Positions 35,607 to 43,642 of a stretch of 64,000 nucleotides of DNA are shown here, piece after piece (positions within the stretch are counted from its first letter, which is position 1; the number at the start of each line of letters is the position of its first letter). This DNA comes from Christiangramia flava JLT2011 (GTDB taxonomy: Bacteria; Bacteroidota; Bacteroidia; Flavobacteriales; Flavobacteriaceae). The notes below the pieces were generated by a model, which did no database searches, was not told where the DNA came from, and worked only from the letters and a program-made list of their open reading frames with translations. Location of the stretch: assembly GCF_001951155.1 (NCBI RefSeq), contig NZ_CP016359.1:2194001-2258000 (forward strand), written 5' to 3'. The position numbers were made by a program, and so were the translations under genes.

Positions 35607-36849
35607 TTTGGAAAGATGGGATGAGATCTTTGAGACCATCCGGAAAAATAAATTACGAACTTTTTTAACCGGCCTTTCGGTTGCTTCCGGAATTTTTATC
35701 CTGGTAATTCTTTTAGGTGTTGGCCAGGGGATGCAAAATGGGATTGCCCGGGAGTTTGAACGCGATGCTTCCAACCTGATTTTCGTATTTCCAGGTGTTA
35801 CTTCCAAAGAATATAAAGGTTTGAATCCCGGCCGAAGGATCCAGTTGAAAAATGAAGATTACAACAAGATACTTTTGCAGCATGCAGATATGCTGGATAA
35901 AACTTCTGCTGTGTACCAGTTGCCAACCGGAGATATGGTATATAAAAAGGAAAACGGAAGTTATCGCTCAGACGGGGTTTTTCCCGCCTTTCAGGTGTTG
36001 GAGAACATCAGTTTAACCGCAGGGAGGTTTATCAATATGAATGACCTCGAAAACCGTGAGAAAGTAGTGGTGATTGGTCGAAGAATTCAGCTGGACCTTT
36101 TCAAAAAAGAAGATCCAATCGGGAAAACGGTTAAAATTGGTGGGGTAGGTTTCAAGGTGATCGGGACGTTTACAGATCCCGGTGGTGAGCGCGAAGAATC
36201 ACGTTTTGCTATTCCTATTACCACTGCCCAGACCATTTACGGCGGTGGAAATGATATTGCCAGGATGTACATCACTCTGAAACAGGACGATAATTTTGAT
36301 GAGGCCGTGGCAACTTCTCAATATTTTACAGGCCAACTGGAACAATTTCTGAAGAATCAGCATACCATTGCGCCAGATGACAACAGTGCGATCTATATCA
36401 ATAATACTCTGGAAAATGCCAAAAGATTCTTTATGCTTATGAAGATGATCAGGCTGTTCTTCTGGGGTGTTGGGATTTTTACCATTATCGCCGGAGTTGT
36501 TGGAGTAAGCAATATTATGCTGATCATCGTTAAAGAGCGCACCCGTGAAATCGGGATCAGGAAAGCACTTGGTGCGCAGCCCTGGTCGATTATCGGGATG
36601 ATCCTGCACGAATCCATTTTCGTAACGGCCATTGCGGGATTTACAGGCCTTATTTTAAGCCTTTTATTACTGGAAGTATTCGGTCCACAGGTGAAAGATA
36701 TCACCGAATATATTTACAATCCTTCTGTAAACTTTTCCGTGGCTGTAAATACGGTGATCCTACTGGTCATCGCGGGGGCTGTTGCCGGATTTTTCCCGGC
36801 CTGGCGCGCGGCCAGAATTAAACCTATTGTAGCATTAAGAGACGAATAA
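35599..36849 (+). CDS. MacB/FtsX-type ABC permease, first copy
   Basis: A 416-residue permease: N-terminal cytoplasmic helix (MFDLERWDEIFETIRKN), one membrane helix near residues 20-42, a ~230-residue periplasmic MacB-PCD-like domain, then three helices (from ~275) ending in the conserved FPAWRAARIKPIVALRDE. Mechanotransmission permeases of this sort do not move substrate through the membrane but drive periplasmic export through a TolC partner. The loop ERTREIGIRKALGA is the standard coupling motif. It is followed after one base by a second, different permease. Confidence 0.94.
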   Translation: MFDLERWDEIFETIRKNKLRTFLTGLSVASGIFILVILLGVGQGMQNGIAREFERDASNLIFVFPGVTSKEYKGLNPGRRIQLKNEDYNKILLQHADMLDKTSAVYQLPTGDMVYKKENGSYRSDGVFPAFQVLENISLTAGRFINMNDLENREKVVVIGRRIQLDLFKKEDPIGKTVKIGGVGFKVIGTFTDPGGEREESRFAIPITTAQTIYGGGNDIARMYITLKQDDNFDEAVATSQYFTGQLEQFLKNQHTIAPDDNSAIYINNTLENAKRFFMLMKMIRLFFWGVGIFTIIAGVVGVSNIMLIIVKERTREIGIRKALGAQPWSIIGMILHESIFVTAIAGFTGLILSLLLLEVFGPQVKDITEYIYNPSVNFSVAVNTVILLVIAGAVAGFFPAWRAARIKPIVALRDE

Positions 36850-36850
36850 T

Positions 36851-38113
36851 ATGTTTAGCAGGGATCGTTGGAACGAAATAATAGAAGCATTGACCTCGAA
36901 CTGGTTCAGGACATTGCTTACCGCATTCGGCGTGCTTTGGGGAATCTTCATTCTTGTAATTCTCCTGGCTGCCGGAAAAGGACTTGAAAATGGCGTTAAA
37001 CAGGGGTTTGGCGGAATTGCCACGAATACCATGTTCATGTGGACACAGGTGGCTTCCAAGCCTTATAAAGGGATGCCAAAAGGACGCCGGTATAATTTTG
37101 AAGTGGAAGATGTGGCGGCCATTAAAAACGATGTGCCTAATCTTCGGATTGTTTCACCGCGTAATCAGTTAGGAGGCTTTCGCGGGAATAATAATGTCAC
37201 CAGGGGATTGAATACCGGGGCCTATAATATTTATGGCGATTACCCTGAGATCATTCAGCAGGAACCCATGGATATCCTGGAGGGGCGGTTTATAAATTAT
37301 TCAGATATCAATGAAAAGCGGAAGGTCGCGGTCATTGGTGGCGGGGTCAAAGCCGGACTTTATGATAAAGAGGAGGAAGTGCTGGGTAGCTATATCAAGA
37401 TAAACGGGGTGAACTTCATGGTGATTGGTATCTATAAGAAAAAAGGAAATAACGGTGATGCCGAGGAGATGCAAAAGGAGATCTATGTACCGTTTACCTC
37501 TTTTTCCCAGGCGTTTAATATGGGCAACCGCGTTGGCTGGATGGCGATCACGGCAGATGATGGTCACCCGATCACCGATCTCAAACAGGACGTGATGGAT
37601 GTGGTGAAGAAGCGCCATCTTATTCACCCGGAAGATGACCGTGCGGTGGGTAATTTTGATCTTTACCAGGAATTCAATCGCGTGAACCAGCTCTTTATTG
37701 CGCTGAAAGGTGTGGCCTATTTTGTGGGAACCCTGGTATTGCTTTCGGGAATTATCGGGATCAGTAATATCATGCTCATCGTGGTCAAGGAACGAACCAA
37801 TGAAATTGGAGTGCGCAGAGCACTTGGGGCAACACCTTGGTCCATTAGGGGACAGATCCTTTTGGAGTCAATTTTCCTAACAATCATTTCAGGAATGATG
37901 GGAATCATTCTGGCTACCGGTCTTATCTGGCTGGTGAATCAACAGCTGGAAGGTGTGGATACTTCAGAAACCATGTTTTTGAATCCTTCCGTAGATCTTT
38001 TAGTGGTCTTTACGGCCCTGGCCATTTTGATCATTTCAGGATTGCTGGCAGGACTCATTCCCGCTCAGCAAGCGATAAAAGTTAAACCCGTAGACGCTTT
38101 GCGTACCGAATAA
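36851..38113 (+). CDS. MacB/FtsX-type ABC permease, second copy
   Basis: A 420-residue paralogue of the previous gene with the same layout: amphipathic start MFSRDRWNEIIEALTSN, helix one, periplasmic domain, then three helices with ERTNEIGVRRALGA and the end IPAQQAIKVKPVDALRTE. Two non-identical permeases beside a single ATPase suggest a heterodimer in place of the MacB homodimer. The start is one base after the preceding stop. A 24-base gap separates it from the first adaptor gene. Confidence 0.94.
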   Translation: MFSRDRWNEIIEALTSNWFRTLLTAFGVLWGIFILVILLAAGKGLENGVKQGFGGIATNTMFMWTQVASKPYKGMPKGRRYNFEVEDVAAIKNDVPNLRIVSPRNQLGGFRGNNNVTRGLNTGAYNIYGDYPEIIQQEPMDILEGRFINYSDINEKRKVAVIGGGVKAGLYDKEEEVLGSYIKINGVNFMVIGIYKKKGNNGDAEEMQKEIYVPFTSFSQAFNMGNRVGWMAITADDGHPITDLKQDVMDVVKKRHLIHPEDDRAVGNFDLYQEFNRVNQLFIALKGVAYFVGTLVLLSGIIGISNIMLIVVKERTNEIGVRRALGATPWSIRGQILLESIFLTIISGMMGIILATGLIWLVNQQLEGVDTSETMFLNPSVDLLVVFTALAILIISGLLAGLIPAQQAIKVKPVDALRTE

Positions 38114-38137
38114 ATTTAAAGTGTAAACAATCAAAAA

Positions 38138-39259
38138 ATGAAAAAATACGTAACCATCTTAATCCTGGCAGTCATTGCCATTACCTTTGTCGGGGCTCTG
38201 TACTATTTGTATGAGAAAAATCAAGAAGACCCTGTTGTTTATCAAACCGAAGAGCCTTTCGAGCAGACCATTGTGAAGAAAACAGTGGCTACCGGGAAGA
38301 TCGTTCCGAAGGAAGAGGTGCTCATCAAGCCAAATATTTCCGGAGTTATTGACGAGATTTATATTGAGGCCGGAGACCAGGTGAAACAGGGAGATCTGAT
38401 CGCTAAAATTCGGGTCATTCCGAATGTGTCTTCTCTGCAAAGCGCTAAAGACGCTGTTTCTACTGCGAGGATCAACCTGGATAATGAGAAGAAAAACTAC
38501 GATCGCCAGAAAGCCTTGTTTGATAAAGGCGTGATCTCTGCCAACGATTTTGATAATGTGGAAGTTTCCTATAAACGAGCGGAACAAAATTATAAATCGG
38601 CCCAGCAGAATTACGAGATCGTTCGCACCGGTACGACCAGCGGAATTGGCAGTGCGGCAAATACCTTGATCCGTTCAACTGTGGAAGGCATGGTGCTGGA
38701 TGTTCCGGTAAAGGCTGGAAACCAGGTGATCGAAAGTAATAATTTCAACGACGGAACAACCATCGCGACCCTGGCCAACGTTAATAATATGATTTTTGAA
38801 GGTAAGGTTGATGAAAGTGAAGTGGGGAAGATCAAGGAAGATCTTCCGCTGGAAGTAACAGTAGGAGCGATTGAAAATAAATCTTTTGATGCTGTACTGG
38901 ATTATATCGCCCCGAAAGGAGTTGAGGAAAATGGCGCTATCCAGTTTGAGATCAAAGGAACTTTAGACAAGGCTGATACAACTTTCATCCGCGCCGGCTT
39001 GAGTGCGAACGCCTCGATCATCCTGGCAAAAGCTGAAAATGTGCTGGCTATCAAGGAAGCACTGGTGCAGTTTGATGACGAAACCCAGAAGCCTTATGTG
39101 GAAGTCATGACCGGTGACCAGGAATTCAAAAGACAGGACCTGGAACTTGGAGTGAGCGACGGGATCAATGTAGAGGTGATCAGCGGTGTGAAGAAAGGCG
39201 ACAAGATCAAGGTTTGGAACCAGCTGAAACCGGCACCTAACGAAATCGGCCAAAACTAA
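38138..39259 (+). CDS. Periplasmic adaptor (MacA/HlyD-like membrane fusion protein), first copy
   Basis: A 373-residue protein with a short cytoplasmic start, one anchor helix (residues ~4-24), a lipoyl-like half (TVATGKIVPKEEV, ...IDEIYIEAGDQVKQGDLIAKI), a helical hairpin (~residues 90-160, including NDFDNVEVSYKRAEQNYKSAQQNYE), the return lipoyl half and a C-terminal beta-barrel and membrane-proximal domain. It links the permease in the inner membrane to TolC in the outer membrane. The following gene, after 60 bases, is that TolC. Confidence 0.93.
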   Translation: MKKYVTILILAVIAITFVGALYYLYEKNQEDPVVYQTEEPFEQTIVKKTVATGKIVPKEEVLIKPNISGVIDEIYIEAGDQVKQGDLIAKIRVIPNVSSLQSAKDAVSTARINLDNEKKNYDRQKALFDKGVISANDFDNVEVSYKRAEQNYKSAQQNYEIVRTGTTSGIGSAANTLIRSTVEGMVLDVPVKAGNQVIESNNFNDGTTIATLANVNNMIFEGKVDESEVGKIKEDLPLEVTVGAIENKSFDAVLDYIAPKGVEENGAIQFEIKGTLDKADTTFIRAGLSANASIILAKAENVLAIKEALVQFDDETQKPYVEVMTGDQEFKRQDLELGVSDGINVEVISGVKKGDKIKVWNQLKPAPNEIGQN

Positions 39260-39319
39260 TTTTTACAATCAGGTGTAACATCCTGCACTTTTTACATACA
39301 TATCTTACAGAATACAATT

Positions 39320-40750
39320 ATGAGAAATTATAGCTTACTAGCCATTATATTGCTTTTCGGTGGCATTCTTCAGGCACAGGAGAAAAAATGGAGCCTGGAA
39401 GAATGTGTGAACTACGCCCTGGAAAACAACATTTCCATCAAACAAAGTGAACTGGACGTGGAGTTGAGCGACATTGAAAAGAAAGATGCGATTGGGAATT
39501 TTATTCCAAATCTCAATGCACAGGCTACCAATGCCTGGAATACCGGTCTCACACAGAACGTGACCACGGGTATTCTTCAGAATCAAACCGTACGAAACTT
39601 TTCAGCAAACGCGACCGCGAGTCTGACGCTTTTCGACGGCCTAAGAAACTTTAAATCCCTGCAACGAGCCCGTTTGTCCAGACTGGCAAGCCAGTATTCT
39701 TTAGATAAGATGAAGGATGATATCGCGCTTTTCGTAGCTGATGCTTACCTGCAGGTATTGTTCAATAAGCAGAATCTGGAAGTGCTGAAAGCTCAGAACG
39801 AAGTAACTCAGCAACAACTTGATAGAACCGGGGAACTTGTCGATGCCGGGGTGCTTCCGGAAGGAGATTTACTGGAGATCAGGGCCTCAATGGCTGATGA
39901 AAACCAGCAAATGATCATCGCTCAGAACCAGATCAGGATCTCCCTGATCTCGCTGGCGCAGACCCTGGGCATCAAAGATTACGAAACTTTCGATATTGAA
40001 GAGCGGGACTATGATATTATTGGAAATGAAATGTTAGACCGCTCGGTTTATGATATTATCGAACGAGCCAAGGAAGAGCGTTCAGAGATTAAGATCGCCG
40101 AAGCCAATAAAGACCTGGCAGAGCAGGACGTCGCCATTTCCAAAGGAGCCTATATGCCTTCCCTTGGAGCTTTCTTCAATTACAACACCAGGGAATCTGG
40201 GCAGGGAAGGATCACCGGTTTTTCAGCTGATGGAACTTTTAATACCATTGGTTTTGTTCAGGAAACGGAGCAGGCAGTTGTAACGCCCAATACGGTGGCA
40301 AGCGTTGGGGCACCGCTCCCATTCTTTGACCAGCTCTCCAGAAACGACGGTTTTTCCTATGGTTTTCAACTAAATATTCCAATTTTAAACGGATTCGCGA
40401 CCCGAAACCAGGTACGCAGAAATGAAGTTGCCGTAAAACGCGCAGAATTTAACCTGGAGCAGGCTGAACTTGACCTGGAAGCGAACGTTTATCAGGCGTA
40501 TACAGATGCTAAAGGTGCTTACGAAAGTTATGAAGCGGCCCTCGCCGCTGCGGAAGCACAGGAAAAAGCTTTTCAATATGCCAATGATCGTTATGATGTT
40601 GGGCTGACCAATGCATTCGATTTTAACCAGGCAAAAGTGCGCTATGAGAACGCCCAGCGCGAAGTTTTAAGGGCGAAGTATGACTATATTTTCAAATTAA
40701 AAGTCGTAGAATTATATTTCGGTGTTCCGGTAAGGGACCTAAAATTTTAA
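39320..40750 (+). CDS. TolC-family outer-membrane exit channel
   Basis: A 476-residue protein with a cleavable signal peptide (ending near GILQAQE) and two copies of the outer-membrane efflux protein repeat, with long helices (for example YALENNISIKQSELDVELS near the start and EAALAAAEAQEKAFQYANDRYDVG near the end). It forms the trimeric outlet for the exporter. It is flanked on both sides by adaptor genes, so the set has a symmetric adaptor-TolC-adaptor order. The end KLKVVELYFGVPVRDLKF is a typical terminal strand. Confidence 0.93.
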   Translation: MRNYSLLAIILLFGGILQAQEKKWSLEECVNYALENNISIKQSELDVELSDIEKKDAIGNFIPNLNAQATNAWNTGLTQNVTTGILQNQTVRNFSANATASLTLFDGLRNFKSLQRARLSRLASQYSLDKMKDDIALFVADAYLQVLFNKQNLEVLKAQNEVTQQQLDRTGELVDAGVLPEGDLLEIRASMADENQQMIIAQNQIRISLISLAQTLGIKDYETFDIEERDYDIIGNEMLDRSVYDIIERAKEERSEIKIAEANKDLAEQDVAISKGAYMPSLGAFFNYNTRESGQGRITGFSADGTFNTIGFVQETEQAVVTPNTVASVGAPLPFFDQLSRNDGFSYGFQLNIPILNGFATRNQVRRNEVAVKRAEFNLEQAELDLEANVYQAYTDAKGAYESYEAALAAAEAQEKAFQYANDRYDVGLTNAFDFNQAKVRYENAQREVLRAKYDYIFKLKVVELYFGVPVRDLKF

Positions 40751-40757
40751 ATAAAGA

Positions 40758-42035
40758 ATGAAAAAGAAGACACTTTTCATCATCGTTGCAGTCATCGCTG
40801 TACTCATCATTTTATTGATCGTTGGTAAGAAAGCCGGCTGGTTCGGCAATTCCAACAATGTGGAACAGGTTGAAGTTTCAGATATCAAGCCTATGGATAT
40901 CGTAGAAACGGTTTCGGCAACTGGAAAAATTCAGCCGGAAGTGGAAGTGAAATTGTCTTCGGAAGTTTCCGGAGAAATTATCGAGCTTCCCGTGGTAGAA
41001 GGCCAGCAGGTGCAGAAAGGTGATCTTTTGGTTCGCATCAATCCTGATATTTACCAGTCCAACCTGGAGAGGGTTCGTGCCAGTTACCAGAATGCTCGGG
41101 CGAATTATTCGCAGGCGCAGGCAACCTTGAAGCAATCTGAAGCGAACTACAACCGTAATAAAACGCTTTTTGAAAGAGGGGTGATCTCCAAATCTGAATG
41201 GGACCAGATCACCAGCGATTTTGAGGTATCTCAGGCCAATAAAGAATCGGCTTATTTTAGCATGCAAAGTGCGGCGGCTTCTGTGAACGAAGCCACAGAT
41301 AACCTGGGTCGTACCAATATTTATGCACCAATGACGGGAACGATTTCCAAACTGGATGCGGAATTAGGAGAGCGTGTGGTTGGAACCCAGCAAATGGCGG
41401 GAACCGAAATTTTACGAGTAGCCAACCTGGATAATATGGAGGTTGAGGTAGACGTGAATGAGAACGACATCGTAAAAGTTTCAGTTGGAGATTCTACTGT
41501 GGTGGAGGTTGATGCCTACCTGAAAAAGGAATTCAAAGGCGTGGTGACTGAAATATCCAATACGGCTGATAATGAATTGACAACAGACCAGGTAACGAAT
41601 TTTAAGGTAAAAGTGCGTATTCTGAAAGATTCGTATGGCGATCTTCTGGAAGGAAAACCGGAAAACTTTTCACCGTTCCGTCCGGGAATGACCGCCACTG
41701 TTGATATTATCACGGCTCAGGCAAAAGAGGTGATCGCTGTGCCAATCAGTTCTATCGTGATCAAAACCGATACGACCGCTACTAAAAAAGTACTAATCTC
41801 AGAACCTGTTGACGAAAATCAGCAAAAATTTGAGTGTGTATTTGTAAAAGACGGAAATAAGGCTAAACTTCGCGTGGTGAAAACAGGTATTCAGGACGAT
41901 ACCTTTATCGAGATCTCCGAAGGCCTTAAAGAAGGTGAGGAAGTGATTACCGGGCCTTACAGTACGGTGACTAAAGAGCTTCAGCCGGGCGATGAGATCG
42001 AGGTGAAAAAAGGTGGGCCTCCAAATGCCGACTAA
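40758..42035 (+). CDS. Periplasmic adaptor (MacA/HlyD-like membrane fusion protein), second copy
   Basis: A 425-residue paralogue of the first adaptor: anchor helix (~residues 4-22), lipoyl half (ETVSATGKIQPEVEV and VVEGQQVQKGDLLVRI), hairpin (~85-160) and C-terminal domains ending in a charged tail (GDEIEVKKGGPPNAD). It is ~50 residues longer than the first, with the extra length in the C-terminal half. It starts seven bases after tolC and ends ten bases before tsaB. Two different adaptors could mix in one hexamer or serve different conditions; the sequence cannot say. Confidence 0.93.
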   Translation: MKKKTLFIIVAVIAVLIILLIVGKKAGWFGNSNNVEQVEVSDIKPMDIVETVSATGKIQPEVEVKLSSEVSGEIIELPVVEGQQVQKGDLLVRINPDIYQSNLERVRASYQNARANYSQAQATLKQSEANYNRNKTLFERGVISKSEWDQITSDFEVSQANKESAYFSMQSAAASVNEATDNLGRTNIYAPMTGTISKLDAELGERVVGTQQMAGTEILRVANLDNMEVEVDVNENDIVKVSVGDSTVVEVDAYLKKEFKGVVTEISNTADNELTTDQVTNFKVKVRILKDSYGDLLEGKPENFSPFRPGMTATVDIITAQAKEVIAVPISSIVIKTDTTATKKVLISEPVDENQQKFECVFVKDGNKAKLRVVKTGIQDDTFIEISEGLKEGEEVITGPYSTVTKELQPGDEIEVKKGGPPNAD

Positions 42036-42045
42036 TTACTGAATT

Positions 42046-42705
42046 TTGGCACTAATTCTTTGTCTGGAAACTGCGACGACCAATTGCTCGGTTGCGCTGG
42101 CCAGGGATGGCAAACAGATTGCTTTAAGGGAAATCAACAGCAAACAATATTCTCATGCTGAAAAACTGCATGTGTTCATCGATGAGATCCTGAAGGAACA
42201 GCAGTTGGAGCCAACGGCTCTGGATGCGCTGGCAATCAGTAAAGGGCCTGGTTCTTACACCGGCCTGAGAATTGGGGTTTCAGCGGCCAAAGGCCTTTGT
42301 TTTTCTCTGGATATTCCCCTTATTGCGATTCCAACATTGGACCTGATCAGTCACAGGATTAAGGTCACAGAAGGGTTTATCGTTCCGCTCATGGACGCCC
42401 GCAGAATGGAGGTATATTCCGCAGTTTTTAATCCCGAATTTGAGCAGGTAAGAGACACGAAAGCAGAAATTCTGGAGGAAAATTCTTTTGAGGAATATCT
42501 GTCCCAGGGGCCTGTTCACTTTATAGGGAACGGGGTTCAGAAATTCCAGGAGGTCTGTAATCACCCAAATGCCAATTTCCATATCCAGGAGTTTCCTTCC
42601 GCAACTGAAATGTGTGGGATCGCCGAGGAAATGCACAAAAAAAGCGACACGGTAGATGTCGCTTATTTTGAACCTTATTATCTGAAAGATTTTATAGCGG
42701 GTTAA
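42046..42705 (+). CDS. tsaB: TsaB, tRNA threonylcarbamoyladenosine biosynthesis protein
   Basis: A 219-residue ASKHA-fold protein. Its N-terminal segment LCLETATTNCSVAL and the KGPGSYTGLRIGVSAAKGL motif are diagnostic. TsaB is the inactive TsaD paralogue that scaffolds the TsaD-TsaB-TsaE complex making t6A37 in ANN-decoding tRNAs. The start is TTG 42046. It follows the exporter genes by ten bases and may share their transcript. Its stop codon is immediately followed by the stop codon of the convergent mscS gene with no base between. Confidence 0.95.
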   Translation: MALILCLETATTNCSVALARDGKQIALREINSKQYSHAEKLHVFIDEILKEQQLEPTALDALAISKGPGSYTGLRIGVSAAKGLCFSLDIPLIAIPTLDLISHRIKVTEGFIVPLMDARRMEVYSAVFNPEFEQVRDTKAEILEENSFEEYLSQGPVHFIGNGVQKFQEVCNHPNANFHIQEFPSATEMCGIAEEMHKKSDTVDVAYFEPYYLKDFIAG

Positions 42706-43569
42706 CTATTCCGATCTTTTGTCCCTGATCGTTCCCTTCATTTTTGTTTGATCATACAGATACACATCTCTCTGCGGATAAGGAATTGTCATTCCAGCCT
42801 CTTCCAGCCTGATCTTACCTTCCTCGATCATATACCAGTGAATATCCCAGAAAACGCTGTTTTTGGCAAAATAACGTACCGAGAAGTTCACGGAACTGTC
42901 TCCAAGTTCGGAAACGATAATTTGAGGAGCCGGTTCTTTCTCAATGTCGTCACGCTCCATCACCATATTGGTAAGTACCTCTTTGGCTTTTTTAATGTCA
43001 TCATCATACGAGATACCGAAAGTGAGGTTTTCACGGCGGGTATCATTAAAACTGTAATTCACGATGTTGTCGTTGCTCAGTTCCCCGTTTGGGATCACGG
43101 CACGCTGGTTCCCAAAAGTGTTCAGCTTAGTGTAAAAAAGAGAAATTTCCACAACGCTTCCAGAAACTCCCTGGGCTTCGATCCAGTCACCAACTTTAAA
43201 AGGTTTGAGAACGATGATTAGTACACCACCGGCAAGGTTGGATAAGGATCCCTGTAAGGCCAGACCAATCGCCAGACCTGCTGCACCAATGGCTGCTACC
43301 AGTGAAGCGCTTTCCACTCCAAGCTGCGTGATAACCAGTACAAAAAGCAGAATTTTCAGTCCCCAGCTCGCAGCGTTCACGGTGAACTTTTCAAGGGTGG
43401 GATCGTAATCTTTTTTCTGGAATATTTTTTCAATATACTTTACGATGATCTTGATCACCCAGAGACCAATGAGCAGCAGCGCAATGGCTCCAAGAAGCGT
43501 AGGAAGATAATCGATGAATTTTTCGGCATATTCTTTAGCGATATGCCCGTAATCATTCAGCTTGTCCAT
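42706..43569 (-). CDS. MscS-family small-conductance mechanosensitive channel
   Basis: A 287-residue channel of standard E. coli MscS size: three hydrophobic helices (~20-42, ~62-85 and the pore helix ~90-115 with GAAGLAIGLALQGSLSNLAGG, Gly/Ala spaced), then the beta domain (FKVGDWIEAQGVSGSVVEI) and the alpha/beta vestibule. It opens on membrane tension to release solutes during osmotic downshock. It is on the minus strand, convergent with tsaB, and its promoter should lie in the 70 bases before 43642; none matched the consensus clearly. Confidence 0.95.
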   Translation of the reverse strand: MDKLNDYGHIAKEYAEKFIDYLPTLLGAIALLLIGLWVIKIIVKYIEKIFQKKDYDPTLEKFTVNAASWGLKILLFVLVITQLGVESASLVAAIGAAGLAIGLALQGSLSNLAGGVLIIVLKPFKVGDWIEAQGVSGSVVEISLFYTKLNTFGNQRAVIPNGELSNDNIVNYSFNDTRRENLTFGISYDDDIKKAKEVLTNMVMERDDIEKEPAPQIIVSELGDSSVNFSVRYFAKNSVFWDIHWYMIEEGKIRLEEAGMTIPYPQRDVYLYDQTKMKGTIRDKRSE

Positions 43570-43642
43570 AGAAATTTTCTTTAATTTTTTGATTTCGGGG
43601 TTAATGGTAAAAAAAACTGGGAAAAACTATGTGTAATTTTTG

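Noticed and set aside
35037..35807. 256-residue minus-strand open frame across the ABC ATPase
   Set aside because: Antisense to strongly conserved ABC motifs, no start context; shadow frame.
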